Below the pieces are notes generated by a model, which was not told where the DNA came from, did not search any database, and saw only the letters and a program-made list of their open reading frames with translations. 64,000 bases of DNA from Aldehydirespirator sp963667505 (GTDB lineage Bacteria; Actinomycetota; Acidimicrobiia; Acidimicrobiales; Aldehydirespiratoraceae): the NCBI GenBank assembly GCA_963667505.2, contig OY763490.2, positions 3,224,001 through 3,288,000 of the forward strand, given 5' to 3'. Shown in pieces: positions 8,718 through 16,096 of the stretch. Each line of letters opens with the position of its first letter. Positions within the stretch are counted from its first letter, which is position 1. The position numbers and the translations under genes are program-made.

Positions 8718-9586
8718 CGGACACCGCCACCGGACGCGGCCGCGTCGACCCGACCGGCTCGATGCGAGATGACGGCCGCGCAGGTCCGGCACCCGCCCGC
8801 CGCGCTCTGCTGGAGGTGGACGACATCTCACTGCGATTCGGCGGGGTGACTGCCATCGACTCGGTGTCGTTCGAGGTGCGTGAAAGCGAGCTGTTCGCCA
8901 TCATCGGCCCCAACGGGGCGGGCAAGACCTCGATCTTCAACTCGATCTCGCAGGTGTACCGGCCCCAGTCGGGCGACATCCGCTGGAAGGGCGCCTCGAT
9001 CATGGGTACCCGCCCCGACCGGGTGGCCCGGCTCGGGGTGGCCCGCACGTTCCAGAACATCGAGCTGTTCTCGCAGATGACCGTTCTCGACAACCTGCTC
9101 ACCGGGCGGCACATCCGCATGAGCGGCTCCTTCCTCGCGGGGGCGGTGTGGGTGGGCAAGGCCAAGCGCGAGGAGATCGAGCACCGCCGCCGGGTGGAGG
9201 ACATCATCGACTTCCTTGAGATCGAAGGCTGGCGCAACCACCCGGTGGCCCTGCTCCCCTACGGCATCCAGAAGCGGGTGGAGCTGGGCCGGGCCCTGGC
9301 CATGGACCCCGAGCTGCTCATGCTCGACGAGCCCGTCGCCGGGATGAACCTGGAGGAGACCGAGGACATGGCCCGGTTCATCCTCGACATCCGCCGCGAG
9401 CTGGGCATCACCCTGCTCATGGTGGAGCACGACATGGGCCTCGTCATGGACATCGCCGACCGGATCATGGTCCTCGACTTCGGTCAGCGCATCGCCGAGG
9501 GCACTCCCGCCGAGGTGCAGCGCGATCCCCGAGTGATCGCGGCCTACCTGGGCAGCACCGAACTCGACACGCGCCCGGCTGACTGA
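8714..9586 (+). CDS. livG: Branched-chain-type ABC ATPase LivG
   Basis: 290 aa. Second ATPase of the importer, coupled to livF by a 4-base ATGA overlap. Walker A is GPNGAGKTS, followed by the LivG-specific RVARLGVARTFQNIELFSQMT and Walker B LLMLDEPVAGMNLEET with MVEHDMGLVMDIADRIMVLD. Instead of the canonical LSGG signature it has LLPYGIQKRVELGRAL, the form common in LivG proteins. The first ~35 residues are a disordered Gly/Arg/Pro-rich extension before LLEVDDISLRFGG. LivF and LivG together drive transport through LivH/LivM. Confidence 0.92.
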
Positions 9587-9594
9587 GCGGCTGG

Positions 9595-9702
9595 CGCCAC
9601 GGCAAGACCCGCGGGAGGCCTCGGCCGCGCCATTGGAGTTCTACACGGTGTCGCCGTGCAGTTCGACGCCACGGCAAGACCCGCGGGAGGCCTCGGCCGC
9701 GC
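9595..9702 (+). repeat. Pair of exact 36-bp direct repeats between livG and bioB
   Basis: Identical 36-bp copies lie at 9595-9630 and 9667-9702 (start CGCCACGGCAAGACCCGCGG), 72 bp apart. They fill most of the gap between the end of the importer operon and bioB. No stable terminator with T-run is seen. They may mark a duplication event or a binding-site pair. Confidence 0.85.
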
Positions 9703-9720
9703 GGGGTGCTGCTCTGCTCG

Positions 9721-9732
9721 TAGGATCGGGCC
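9721..9732 (+). promoter_or_regulatory. Leaderless -10 box of bioB
   Basis: TAGGAT (9721-9726) fits TANNNT and is followed by exactly 6 nt and then the bioB ATG, placing the predicted transcription start on the A of ATG. No ribosome-binding site is present. The same spacing occurs before three other genes in this window. Confidence 0.6.
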
Positions 9733-10731
9733 ATGGCGGAGCCCGCGATCCGCGCTGCGTCGACGGCGCTGCTGGACGAGCGCAGGCAACTCGGGCCTGA
9801 CGAACTGGCCGCACTGGCGGCGGTGGAGGACGCCTCGGTGCCGTCGCTGGCTGCCTTGGCCCACGAGGTGCGGCTGGCCTGGGCGGGGCCGACCGTGGAG
9901 GTGGAGGGCATCCTGTCGGCCAAGACCGGTGGCTGCCCCGAGGACTGCCACTTCTGCAGCCAGTCGGCCGCGTTTGACACGCAGGTCAAGGCCACGCCGT
10001 TCCTCGACACCGACGAGGTGCTGGCCGCAGCCCGCGAGACCGAGGCGCTGGGGGCCAGCGAGTTCTGCATGGTGCTGGCCGTTCGCGGCCCCGACCGCCG
10101 CACCATGGACCGGCTGATCGAGTTGACTGCGCTGGTGGCCGCGGAGACAGGCCTGAACGTGGCGGTGAGCGCCGGGATCCTCACCCGGGAGCAGGCTTTC
10201 GAGCTGGCCGCGGCGGGGGTGCACCGCTACAACCACAACCTGGAGACGAGCCGGTCGTTCTTCGGGCGGGTGGTCACCACCCACAGCTTCGACGAGCGGG
10301 TCGCCACCTGCGCCCATGTGCGCGAGGCGGGCATGGAGCTGTGCTGCGGCGTGCTGCTGGGCATGGGCGAGACGGTCGAGCAGCGCCTCGAGCTGATCCA
10401 GCAGATCCGGGCGGTCGAGCCGTGCGAGGTGCCCGTCAACTTCCTGAACCCCCGTCCGGGCACGCCGCTGCAGATCCGCAAGCCGGTCGGCGCGTTGGAG
10501 GCGATCCGCTGGATAGCGCTGTTCCGGCTGGCTTTGCCGTCGGTGATCCTGCGCTACGCCGGCGGCCGGGAGATCACCCTGCGCGACCTGCAGGCCATGG
10601 GCATGACGGCAGGCATCAATGCGCTGATCGTGGGCAACTACCTCACCACCCTGGGCCGCTCGCCGCAAGAGGATCTCGACATGCTCACCGACCTGCGGAT
10701 GCCCATCGGCAGCCTCTCAGCCGCGGTTTGA
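9733..10731 (+). CDS. bioB: Biotin synthase
   Basis: 332 aa radical-SAM enzyme that inserts sulfur into dethiobiotin, the last step of biotin synthesis. The radical-SAM cluster motif CPEDCHFC gives Cys71, Cys75 and Cys78; EVEGILSAKTGGCPEDC precedes it. Other family marks are YNHNLETSRSFF, CCGVLLGMGET, VPVNFLNPRPGTPL and AGINALIVGNYLTT. The upstream region carries a leaderless -10 box. The downstream bsaP gene encodes its probable Fe-S partner. The other biotin genes of the window are at the left edge on the opposite strand. Confidence 0.96.
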   Translation: MAEPAIRAASTALLDERRQLGPDELAALAAVEDASVPSLAALAHEVRLAWAGPTVEVEGILSAKTGGCPEDCHFCSQSAAFDTQVKATPFLDTDEVLAAARETEALGASEFCMVLAVRGPDRRTMDRLIELTALVAAETGLNVAVSAGILTREQAFELAAAGVHRYNHNLETSRSFFGRVVTTHSFDERVATCAHVREAGMELCCGVLLGMGETVEQRLELIQQIRAVEPCEVPVNFLNPRPGTPLQIRKPVGALEAIRWIALFRLALPSVILRYAGGREITLRDLQAMGMTAGINALIVGNYLTTLGRSPQEDLDMLTDLRMPIGSLSAAV

Positions 10732-10778
10732 GCAAGCAGGGGCGTTGAGCAAGCCGGAGCGTTGAGCAAGCCGGAGCG
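10728..10778 (+). repeat. 17-bp tandem repeat (3 copies) at bioB-bsaP junction
   Basis: Three head-to-tail 17-mers start at 10728, 10745 and 10762. The last two are identical (TTGAGCAAGCCGGAGCG) and the first differs at two bases. Each begins with TTGA, so each offers a TTG start overlapping a TGA stop. The first TGA is the bioB stop, and only the third TTG opens the long bsaP frame. The unit also carries GGAG just before the next TTG. Confidence 0.9.
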
Positions 10779-10932
10779 CTTCTGCACCGGCTGCGGGAGC
10801 GCTGACTGCGACGGCTGCCTGCCTGAACTCGACCCGGCTCGCTACTGCGGCCGCTGCGGTGCCTGGCTGGCCACCACAGTCACCCCCGCCGGCTGGACCG
10901 CCAAATGTCGCAGCTGCGGCCAGATCCGCTAG
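10762..10932 (+). CDS. bsaP: Biotin synthase auxiliary protein BsaP
   Basis: 56 aa from a TTG start (no in-frame ATG or GTG exists after the bioB stop). Eight cysteines form four pairs: C8/C11, C16/C19, C29/C32 and C49/C52, with the core segment LDPARYCGRCGAWL and VTPAGWTAKC. This pattern and the position right after bioB match the small actinobacterial Fe-S protein (Rv1590-like) required by mycobacterial biotin synthase. The start follows a GGAG inside a triplicated 17-bp unit, so translation is probably coupled to bioB. It is short enough to be missed by standard gene callers. Confidence 0.82.
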   Translation: MSKPERFCTGCGSADCDGCLPELDPARYCGRCGAWLATTVTPAGWTAKCRSCGQIR

Positions 10933-10939
10933 CCGGTCG

Positions 10940-11362
10940 CCGGCCAGCACGTCCGGCACGAACAACCTCGGTCATCGAGGCCGGGGAAAGCCTGCGGCTG
11001 ATCCAGCGTCTCGGGCGACAGGTCCACGACATCGACCTCGACGCAGCCCGACGGGCCCGGATCCCTGTGTGCCGGTGGCACCTGCCCCAGTGCGCCATGG
11101 TGGCCGAGCACATCGTCATGCAGTGGCCCGGGCCTACCGGGCCGGCCGTCTGGGAGGGGTGGCCAGCGACGGCTTCTCATGGGAGCCGGTCCGCCCAGAC
11201 AACCCGCTGGTAGCGCTGGCCGCCGCCCCCGGGGCCAACGTGGTGCTGACCCCCCACTCCGCGCAGGCCGGGCTGGTGATCGACGCGACTGTGCGCCGGG
11301 CCGAATACACCAACCTGCTCGCAGTGACAGAGGGCCGCCCGCTACAGCATCAGGTGGTTTGA
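10940..11362 (+). pseudogene. Decayed D-2-hydroxyacid dehydrogenase
   Basis: Two pieces of a PGDH-like 2-hydroxyacid dehydrogenase can be read in different frames. The first (about 10971-11110) gives VIEAGESLRLIQRLG and DIDLDAARRARIPVC, followed by MVAEHIVMQ. The second (about 11175-11362) gives PDNPLVAL and NVVLTPHSAQAG, ending GRPLQHQVV. The NAD-binding Rossmann core (about 150 aa between them, with GxGxxG and the catalytic Arg/Glu) is missing and a frameshift separates the pieces. No function is expected. Confidence 0.75.
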
Positions 11363-11557
11363 TCCAGGCCCAAGCCTCAGTCGTCCGGAACCGTTTCAGA
11401 TGCTGCCACCCATGATGCTAGAGGAGTGCGACATCGAAACCGATGCGGCATTTGCTGCCTCTTCAATGTAGCAGCAACTCACAGGCAATCATGGCGTCTG
11501 CAGGCGAGGGGAGCTTAGGGGCCGAGCGGGTAGGTGAGCGAATCCGGCCCATACGGT

Positions 11558-11607
11558 CGAGGCCGTGGCCCGAGCGGCCCGTGAGCGCAGCGAACGAGAG
11601 CGGGAAT
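11558..11607 (+). repeat. 50-bp dispersed repeat, copy 1 (in the 11363-11652 gap)
   Basis: A 50-bp sequence starting CGAGGCCGTGGCCCGAGCGG matches 43961-44010 at 49 of 50 positions. Here it lies in the 290-bp gap between the dehydrogenase remnant and paaD. The rest of that gap shows no gene; it holds GC-rich sequence with short self-similar pieces (GAGCGCAGCGAACGAGAGCG, then CTCGCGCTCGCTCTC) that could fold. Confidence 0.85.
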
Positions 11608-11652
11608 GACACCGCCGCGACGCGAGCGGCCATCACCTACTCGCGCTCGCTC

Positions 11653-12123
11653 TCAGGCTCGCAGCAGTTCTACGACTTCATGGCAGGCGCCGCAGCGATG
11701 GACGGATCGGCATCGGGCCGGGCCGAACGGGGACTGCTCCACTAGGGATGCGGCGCCGCAGCGCGGGCATTCCGCCGGTCTGCCGGGCACGGCCACGGCC
11801 ACCGTGAAGTCGCTCGCCATGACGGCCCGGGCGTGCTCGCTGAGCCTGGACGGGTCCCAGGCCTCGGCACTGGGCCGCACCTCCACGCCGGTGACGCCGT
11901 CTAGCGCTCCGACTGCTACGGCGATGTCCGACGAGATCATGTCGAGGGCGGGACAGCCGCTGAAGGTGGTGATCAGCTCGACCGCGGCCCGGCCCCCGGC
12001 GAGTTCGACCGCGCCGATCATCCCCATGTCGACCACGCTGACACCCGGGTACTCGGGATCGTCCACAGCCCGCAGGGCGTCGATCACCTCCGCCTTGTCG
12101 ACGGTGCAGGCATCGCCCGTCAC
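11653..12123 (-). CDS. paaD: PaaD-like MIP18-family (DUF59) metal-sulfur cluster protein
   Basis: 156 aa. The N-terminal ~100 aa are a MIP18/DUF59 domain (VIDALRAVDDPEYPGVSVVDMGMI, read as DDPEYPGVSVVDMG) with FSGCPALDMI, the usual reactive-Cys region. The C-terminus has a four-Cys zinc or Fe-S motif, CPRCG (~118) and RCGACHE (~145), separated by SPFGPARC, as in PaaD/PaaJ. PaaD helps assemble or maintain the phenylacetyl-CoA epoxidase PaaABCE, but none of those genes are adjacent, so it either serves enzymes encoded elsewhere or a different Fe-S client. The GTG start is probably leaderless. Confidence 0.8.
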   Translation of the reverse strand: MTGDACTVDKAEVIDALRAVDDPEYPGVSVVDMGMIGAVELAGGRAAVELITTFSGCPALDMISSDIAVAVGALDGVTGVEVRPSAEAWDPSRLSEHARAVMASDFTVAVAVPGRPAECPRCGAASLVEQSPFGPARCRSVHRCGACHEVVELLRA

Positions 12124-12135
12124 GACCCAACCCTA
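12124..12135 (-). promoter_or_regulatory. Leaderless -10 box of paaD
   Basis: On the minus strand TAGGGT (12135-12130) is followed by 6 nt and then the GTG start at 12123. This is the same TANNNT-N6-start layout as bioB. Confidence 0.55.
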
Positions 12136-12292
12136 CGACGGCACGCCTCCCGCGTCTCGCCCCTGCGCTGCGAACGTCGGTGCCGGGCCGGGGGTCGGCC
12201 TCTGCGCCCTTGCGGGCCGAGCGCCGCGACCGCGCAGGGCGGCCAAGGCGCTGCACGGTGCCGCGCACCGGCGGCAGCCTGAGGGCGACCAC

Positions 12293-12306
12293 TAGGGTCG
12301 CGGGCC
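12293..12306 (+). promoter_or_regulatory. Near-leaderless -10 box of dctQ
   Basis: TAGGGT (12293-12298) ends 8 nt before the dctQ ATG and no ribosome-binding site is visible, so the transcript should begin at or within about two bases of the start codon. The 183-bp region shared with the divergent paaD holds nothing else recognisable. Confidence 0.45.
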
Positions 12307-13116
12307 ATGCCGGTCGGGACGGAGACAGAGTTGCGCCGGAGCGCGTTGCGCTGGAGGACTCTGCATCCGCTGGGGTGGGTGGCCGCGGCCACCCTGGCGG
12401 CCGCCGCGGGCGCGCACCTGTTCACCGACACGGGCTATCTGGTCGGCCAGCTCTCATGGTGGCACTGGATCCCGCTGCTGGGCGGCGTGGCCCTGTCGGC
12501 CTGGCACCCCGGCCTCGACCGCCTGCGCCGGGGGATTGAGGCTGTGCCGAAGGTCACCCTGCGGATCGCGATGGCCCTGGCGTGGGCCGTGTTCATCCTG
12601 CAGTTCTTCAACGTGATCACCCGTTACAGCAACGAGTACGTGGAGCAGGACATCCTCTTCGGAGAGGTCGTCAGCCTGGCCTGGCAGGCGTTCGGACTCA
12701 TGTTCCTGGTGGCGATCAACGCAGGCGTGCGCGACGGGGTGAACCCCCGCATCGACTTCTGGTGGACGAACTTCTCGAACAGGACCAAGGCCGCGCTCGA
12801 CTTCGGGATGCACGTGGCTCTGCTGCTGCCGTTCGTCTTGATGAGCGTCCGCATCCTGCAGAACTACGCATCCCGGGCCCTCGGCCAGCGCCACAACGGC
12901 GACTGGCCCGCGGGCTGGCGGGTGTGGCAGAGCTGGGAGGAGGCCGTGGACGCGGGCGGCCTCGCCGTGGGGCCCATCAAGACCATGCTGCTGGTGGGGT
13001 TCGCCCTGTTCGGCCTGCAGATCCTGGCCGAGGTCATCAAGACCGGGTTCGTGTTGATCGGCCGAGACGACTACGGCGCCATCGTGGAACGCGACATCCC
13101 GCAGCGAGTCGAGTAG
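12307..13116 (+). CDS. dctQ: TRAP transporter small permease (DctQ family), extended
   Basis: 269 aa, longer than simple DctQ (about 160-190 aa). The protein has two N-terminal helices (GWVAAATLAAAAGAHLF and HWIPLLGGVALSAW) before the DctQ core with FFNVITRYSNEYVEQDILFGEVVSLAWQAFGLMF (seen as VITRYSNEYV and EVVSLAWQAFG). Two further helices follow (LLLPFVLMSVRI, MLLVGFALFGLQILAEV). It pairs with the large subunit DctM encoded 70 bp downstream to form a Na+ or H+ driven importer of organic acids. The binding protein is encoded 6.9 kb further on, behind an unrelated ABC cassette. Confidence 0.82.
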   Translation: MPVGTETELRRSALRWRTLHPLGWVAAATLAAAAGAHLFTDTGYLVGQLSWWHWIPLLGGVALSAWHPGLDRLRRGIEAVPKVTLRIAMALAWAVFILQFFNVITRYSNEYVEQDILFGEVVSLAWQAFGLMFLVAINAGVRDGVNPRIDFWWTNFSNRTKAALDFGMHVALLLPFVLMSVRILQNYASRALGQRHNGDWPAGWRVWQSWEEAVDAGGLAVGPIKTMLLVGFALFGLQILAEVIKTGFVLIGRDDYGAIVERDIPQRVE

Positions 13117-13183
13117 CCGCGGTGAGTAGCACGCCGTGGATCGAAGGGGTGCAGCCGTGAGAAGCGCGCCACGGGCCGCGTAG
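13116..13183 (+). repeat. Duplicated mini-ORF starts at dctQ-dctM junction
   Basis: GTGAGTAGCACGCCGTGG (13122) and GTGAGAAGCGCGCCACGG (13157) agree at 15 of 18 bases, 35 bp apart. They open frames of 12 and 8 codons (VSSTPWIEGVQP and VRSAPRAA). The first stops in a GTGA overlap with the second, and the second ends 3 nt before the dctM ATG. This forms a chain of coupled mini-ORFs. Confidence 0.55.
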
Positions 13184-13186
13184 CCC

Positions 13187-14773
13187 ATGCTCGGGGTGCT
13201 GGCGCTGGAGACGATCTTCGGCATGGACGCGGGCGTGTTCCTGGCCCTGACCATGTTCGGGGTGTTCATGCTGGTGATCCTGTCGGGCTACAACGTGGCG
13301 TTCTCGTTCGCGGCCACGGCATTGTTCTTCAGCTTCGTGGGCGACTGGCTCGACGTGTTCGACCCCAACACGCTCAACACGCTGCCCGGACGCTGGTACA
13401 AGGCGATCAGCGACCCGACGCTGCTGGCCGTTCCCCTGTTCGTGCTGATGGGCGCCATCCTGGAGCGCTCCGGCATGGCCGAGCGGCTGCTCAACGCCTT
13501 CGGGATGCTCATGGGCCGGCTGCGCGGCGGCGTCGCCGCGGCGGTCGTGCTGGTCGGCACGCTGCTGGCCGCCGCCACCGGCGTGGTGGCCGCCACCGTC
13601 ATCGTGATGGGCCTGCTGTCGCTGCCAGCGATGGTGCGCCTCGGCTACGACAACAAGCTCTCCACCGGCGCCATCATCGCCTCGGGCACCCTGGCCCAGC
13701 TGCTGCCGCCCAGCATCGTGCTGATCCTGCTCGCCCAGCAGCTGGGCGTGGGCATCCTGGGGCTGTTCGCCGGCGCGCTGCTGCCCGGCCTGCTGCTGAG
13801 CGGCCTGTACGTGGCTTACGTGCTGATCCTGTCGTGGCTCAAGCCGTCGGCAGGCCCGGCCATGCCCGCCGAGCAGCGCACGCTGCCCGGCAACCCCTCC
13901 ATCCGCACGAAGGCGGTCATCGCGCTGATCCTCGCGCTCATGGTGGGCGCGGTCCTGCTCCTGTCGAGCCCCCGGACTTCGCTCGTGGCGGGCGTCTTCA
14001 CCTTCGCAGTGGTGTTTGCCGTGCTGTGGCGCACCCGGATGCTGGCCGCCGAGGTGCTGATCGCCATCGTGCCGATGCTGGTGCTGATCCTCGGGGTGCT
14101 GGTCTCCATCTTCCAGGGGATCGCCACGCCGTCTGAGTCGGGCGCGGTGGGGGTGTTCGGCGCGCTGCTGCTGACCGGCCTGAACTGGCTGTTCGACAGG
14201 CTGCTGATCTCAGAGGGCGCCACCCACATCGACCGGTCCGGCTGGCGGCTGAACTGGCAGGCGATCAAGGATGCGGCCCGCTCGACCACCAATGTGGTGG
14301 TGCTGGTGATGACCTTGCTGTTCTGCTCCACCTTCTTCAGCGCCATGTTCTTCCAGCTCGGAGGCTCGGACCAGACCTCGGAGTGGCTGACCTCGATCGG
14401 CGGCGGCAAGTGGGGCTTCGTGGTCATCGCCATGATCGCGGTGTTCCTGCTGGGCATCAACCTGGAGTTCCTGGAGATCACGTTCATCGTGGTGCCGATC
14501 TTCGTGCCCGCGATGGACCTCCTCGGTTTCACGCCCGACGAGAAAATCTGGTTCGCGGTGCTGATGGCGGTGAACCTCAACATGGCGTTCATCTCGCCGC
14601 CGGTGGGGTTCTCGCTGTTCTACCTCCAGAGCGTGGCCCCGCCGGAGGTGAAGACCTCCGACATCCACAAGGGCGCCTTCCCCTTCATGGGCCTGCAGGC
14701 GCTGGCCCTGGTGATCCTGGCGGTGTTCCCGGCCATCACCTACACGTCGATCGAGGCGTTCCGCTTCGGTTGA
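13187..14773 (+). CDS. dctM: TRAP transporter large permease (DctM family)
   Basis: 528 aa, many hydrophobic helices, the main translocation subunit of a TRAP importer. Family signatures are VPLFVLMGAILERSGMAERLL, VAAAVVLVGTLLAAATGVVAATVIVMGLLSLPAM (seen as GTLLAAATGVVAATV), ASGTLAQLLPPSIVLILLA and the second-half repeat NLNMAFISPPVGFSLFYLQ. An insertion of about 100 aa between the two halves (RTKAVIALILALMVGAVLL and following) makes it longer than the typical 430 aa, as in the DctM group for sialic acid- or mannitol-like and dicarboxylate ligands. It is coupled through mini-ORFs to dctQ. Confidence 0.9.
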   Translation: MLGVLALETIFGMDAGVFLALTMFGVFMLVILSGYNVAFSFAATALFFSFVGDWLDVFDPNTLNTLPGRWYKAISDPTLLAVPLFVLMGAILERSGMAERLLNAFGMLMGRLRGGVAAAVVLVGTLLAAATGVVAATVIVMGLLSLPAMVRLGYDNKLSTGAIIASGTLAQLLPPSIVLILLAQQLGVGILGLFAGALLPGLLLSGLYVAYVLILSWLKPSAGPAMPAEQRTLPGNPSIRTKAVIALILALMVGAVLLLSSPRTSLVAGVFTFAVVFAVLWRTRMLAAEVLIAIVPMLVLILGVLVSIFQGIATPSESGAVGVFGALLLTGLNWLFDRLLISEGATHIDRSGWRLNWQAIKDAARSTTNVVVLVMTLLFCSTFFSAMFFQLGGSDQTSEWLTSIGGGKWGFVVIAMIAVFLLGINLEFLEITFIVVPIFVPAMDLLGFTPDEKIWFAVLMAVNLNMAFISPPVGFSLFYLQSVAPPEVKTSDIHKGAFPFMGLQALALVILAVFPAITYTSIEAFRFG

Positions 14774-14851
14774 CGCCAGCCACGCCGGCCCGCGCGCCGT
14801 CTGTGCCATCCATGACTCCTGTTTCGGGCGTCTCCATCAGTAAACATCTGC

Positions 14852-14881
14852 TTGACCGTATAACTGGATATCTGTTACAAT
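14852..14881 (+). promoter_or_regulatory. Sigma-A-type promoter of the GntR/LacI gene, leaderless
   Basis: TTGACC (14852-14857) and TACAAT (14876-14881) are separated by 18 bp and followed by 6 nt and the ATG at 14888. This is the best-formed promoter in the window. The surrounding sequence is unusually AT-rich for this genome (14840-14890), and GTAAACA at the left with TGTTAC at the right form a loose inverted repeat that could be the regulator's own operator. Confidence 0.75.
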
Positions 14882-14887
14882 TGATCT

Positions 14888-16075
14888 ATGGATGCGGAAC
14901 GGGATCAAGGGTCGCACCGGACCCGGTCGGAGCCGGCAGTTCCGATCAGGGTGAGCGATTCCAGCAGGGTGCCGCTGGCGACGCAGATCGCCCGGCAGAT
15001 CATGTGGCAGGTGGCCTCGGGCAAGATCGCCACTGGCAGCCACCTCCCGCCGATCGCGGAGTTGGCCGCCGAGCTCGGCGTAAGCGTCCACACGGTCCGC
15101 GCCGCGTACAAGCAACTCGCCGACGACGGCATCGTGTCGATCAGCCGCGGATCGCGCACCCGCGTGCTGGGCTACGACAGGAATCGCGCCTTGATCCGCA
15201 ACGATTCCCATCCCAGCCACAGCATCGGCGTGATGGTGCCCGCCTTCACCGACTACTACGCCGACTATCTCGAGGCTCTCAGCCGGGAGGCCGGCCTCGA
15301 GGGATGGCTTCCGATCATCTGCCAGACGCAGCACTACGACGCGCAAGTGGTGTCGCGCCATCTCGACCAGCTGTTCAGCCGCGACGTGGACGGCGTGATC
15401 CTGATCCACTTCACCACTGCCGGGGACGACGCGGTCGTCGGCGTTGTGGAGCCCTCGTCGCGGCTGCGGCCGTTCGTGTTCGTCGACAGCGCCGACGTCG
15501 GGATGGGATCGCACATCCTGGCCGATCGCACCTCCGACGGGTACGAAGCCACGATGCACCTGGTCGGGCACGGCCATCGCCGAATCGCCTACATCGGGTC
15601 GCCGGCCGATTCCGGCTCGAATCTCCTCGGTGCCGGGCATTCCCGAGCCCTCGCCGCCGCCGACCTCCCCTCCGACGACCAGCTCGTCGCGCCCGTGTCC
15701 GATTTCTCGCTGGACGCGGGCGCGAAGGCGGCGACGCAGCTGCTGCTCGCGGACCGCCCTCCAAGCGCGGTCTTCTGCGCTGGGGACATCCTGGCTCTCG
15801 GCGCCGTCTCCGCGATCCACGAGCGCGGGCTCCGAGTTCCGCAGGATGTCGCCGTGATGGGCTACGGGGAGATCCCGCTGGCCCGCCTGGCCGCCCCGTC
15901 GCTGTCAACGGTCCGGCTGCCCGCGGACAGGCTCGGCCACGAGGCCATCCGCACGCTCCGCCGGGCGATCCGGGGCGGAGCGCCCCAACAGTCCGTGACG
16001 GTCGAGACCGCGCTCGTCGCCCGGGAGTCCTGCGGCTGCGCGACCTCTTCGGCCGGGCGATTGGACACGGCCTAG
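14888..16075 (+). CDS. Transcriptional regulator, GntR-type HTH with LacI-type ligand domain
   Basis: 395 aa. Residues ~25-95 form a winged-helix GntR domain (VPLATQIARQIMWQVASGKI, LPPIAELAAELGVSVHTVR, AYKQLADDGIVSI). Residues ~110-380 are a periplasmic-binding-protein-like sensor (SIGVMVPAFTDYYADYLEAL, VDGVILIHFT, GHRRIAYIGSPADSGSN, PSAVFCAGDILALGAVSA, DVAVMGYGEIPLARLAAPSL). This is the layout of sugar- or nucleoside-responsive repressors. It is read from its own strong leaderless promoter and lies 21 bp upstream of the ABC/phosphorylase genes, so it very likely controls that operon, with the imported compound or a product as effector. Confidence 0.85.
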   Translation: MDAERDQGSHRTRSEPAVPIRVSDSSRVPLATQIARQIMWQVASGKIATGSHLPPIAELAAELGVSVHTVRAAYKQLADDGIVSISRGSRTRVLGYDRNRALIRNDSHPSHSIGVMVPAFTDYYADYLEALSREAGLEGWLPIICQTQHYDAQVVSRHLDQLFSRDVDGVILIHFTTAGDDAVVGVVEPSSRLRPFVFVDSADVGMGSHILADRTSDGYEATMHLVGHGHRRIAYIGSPADSGSNLLGAGHSRALAAADLPSDDQLVAPVSDFSLDAGAKAATQLLLADRPPSAVFCAGDILALGAVSAIHERGLRVPQDVAVMGYGEIPLARLAAPSLSTVRLPADRLGHEAIRTLRRAIRGGAPQQSVTVETALVARESCGCATSSAGRLDTA

Positions 16076-16096
16076 ACAAACCGAAAGGGGAAGGAA

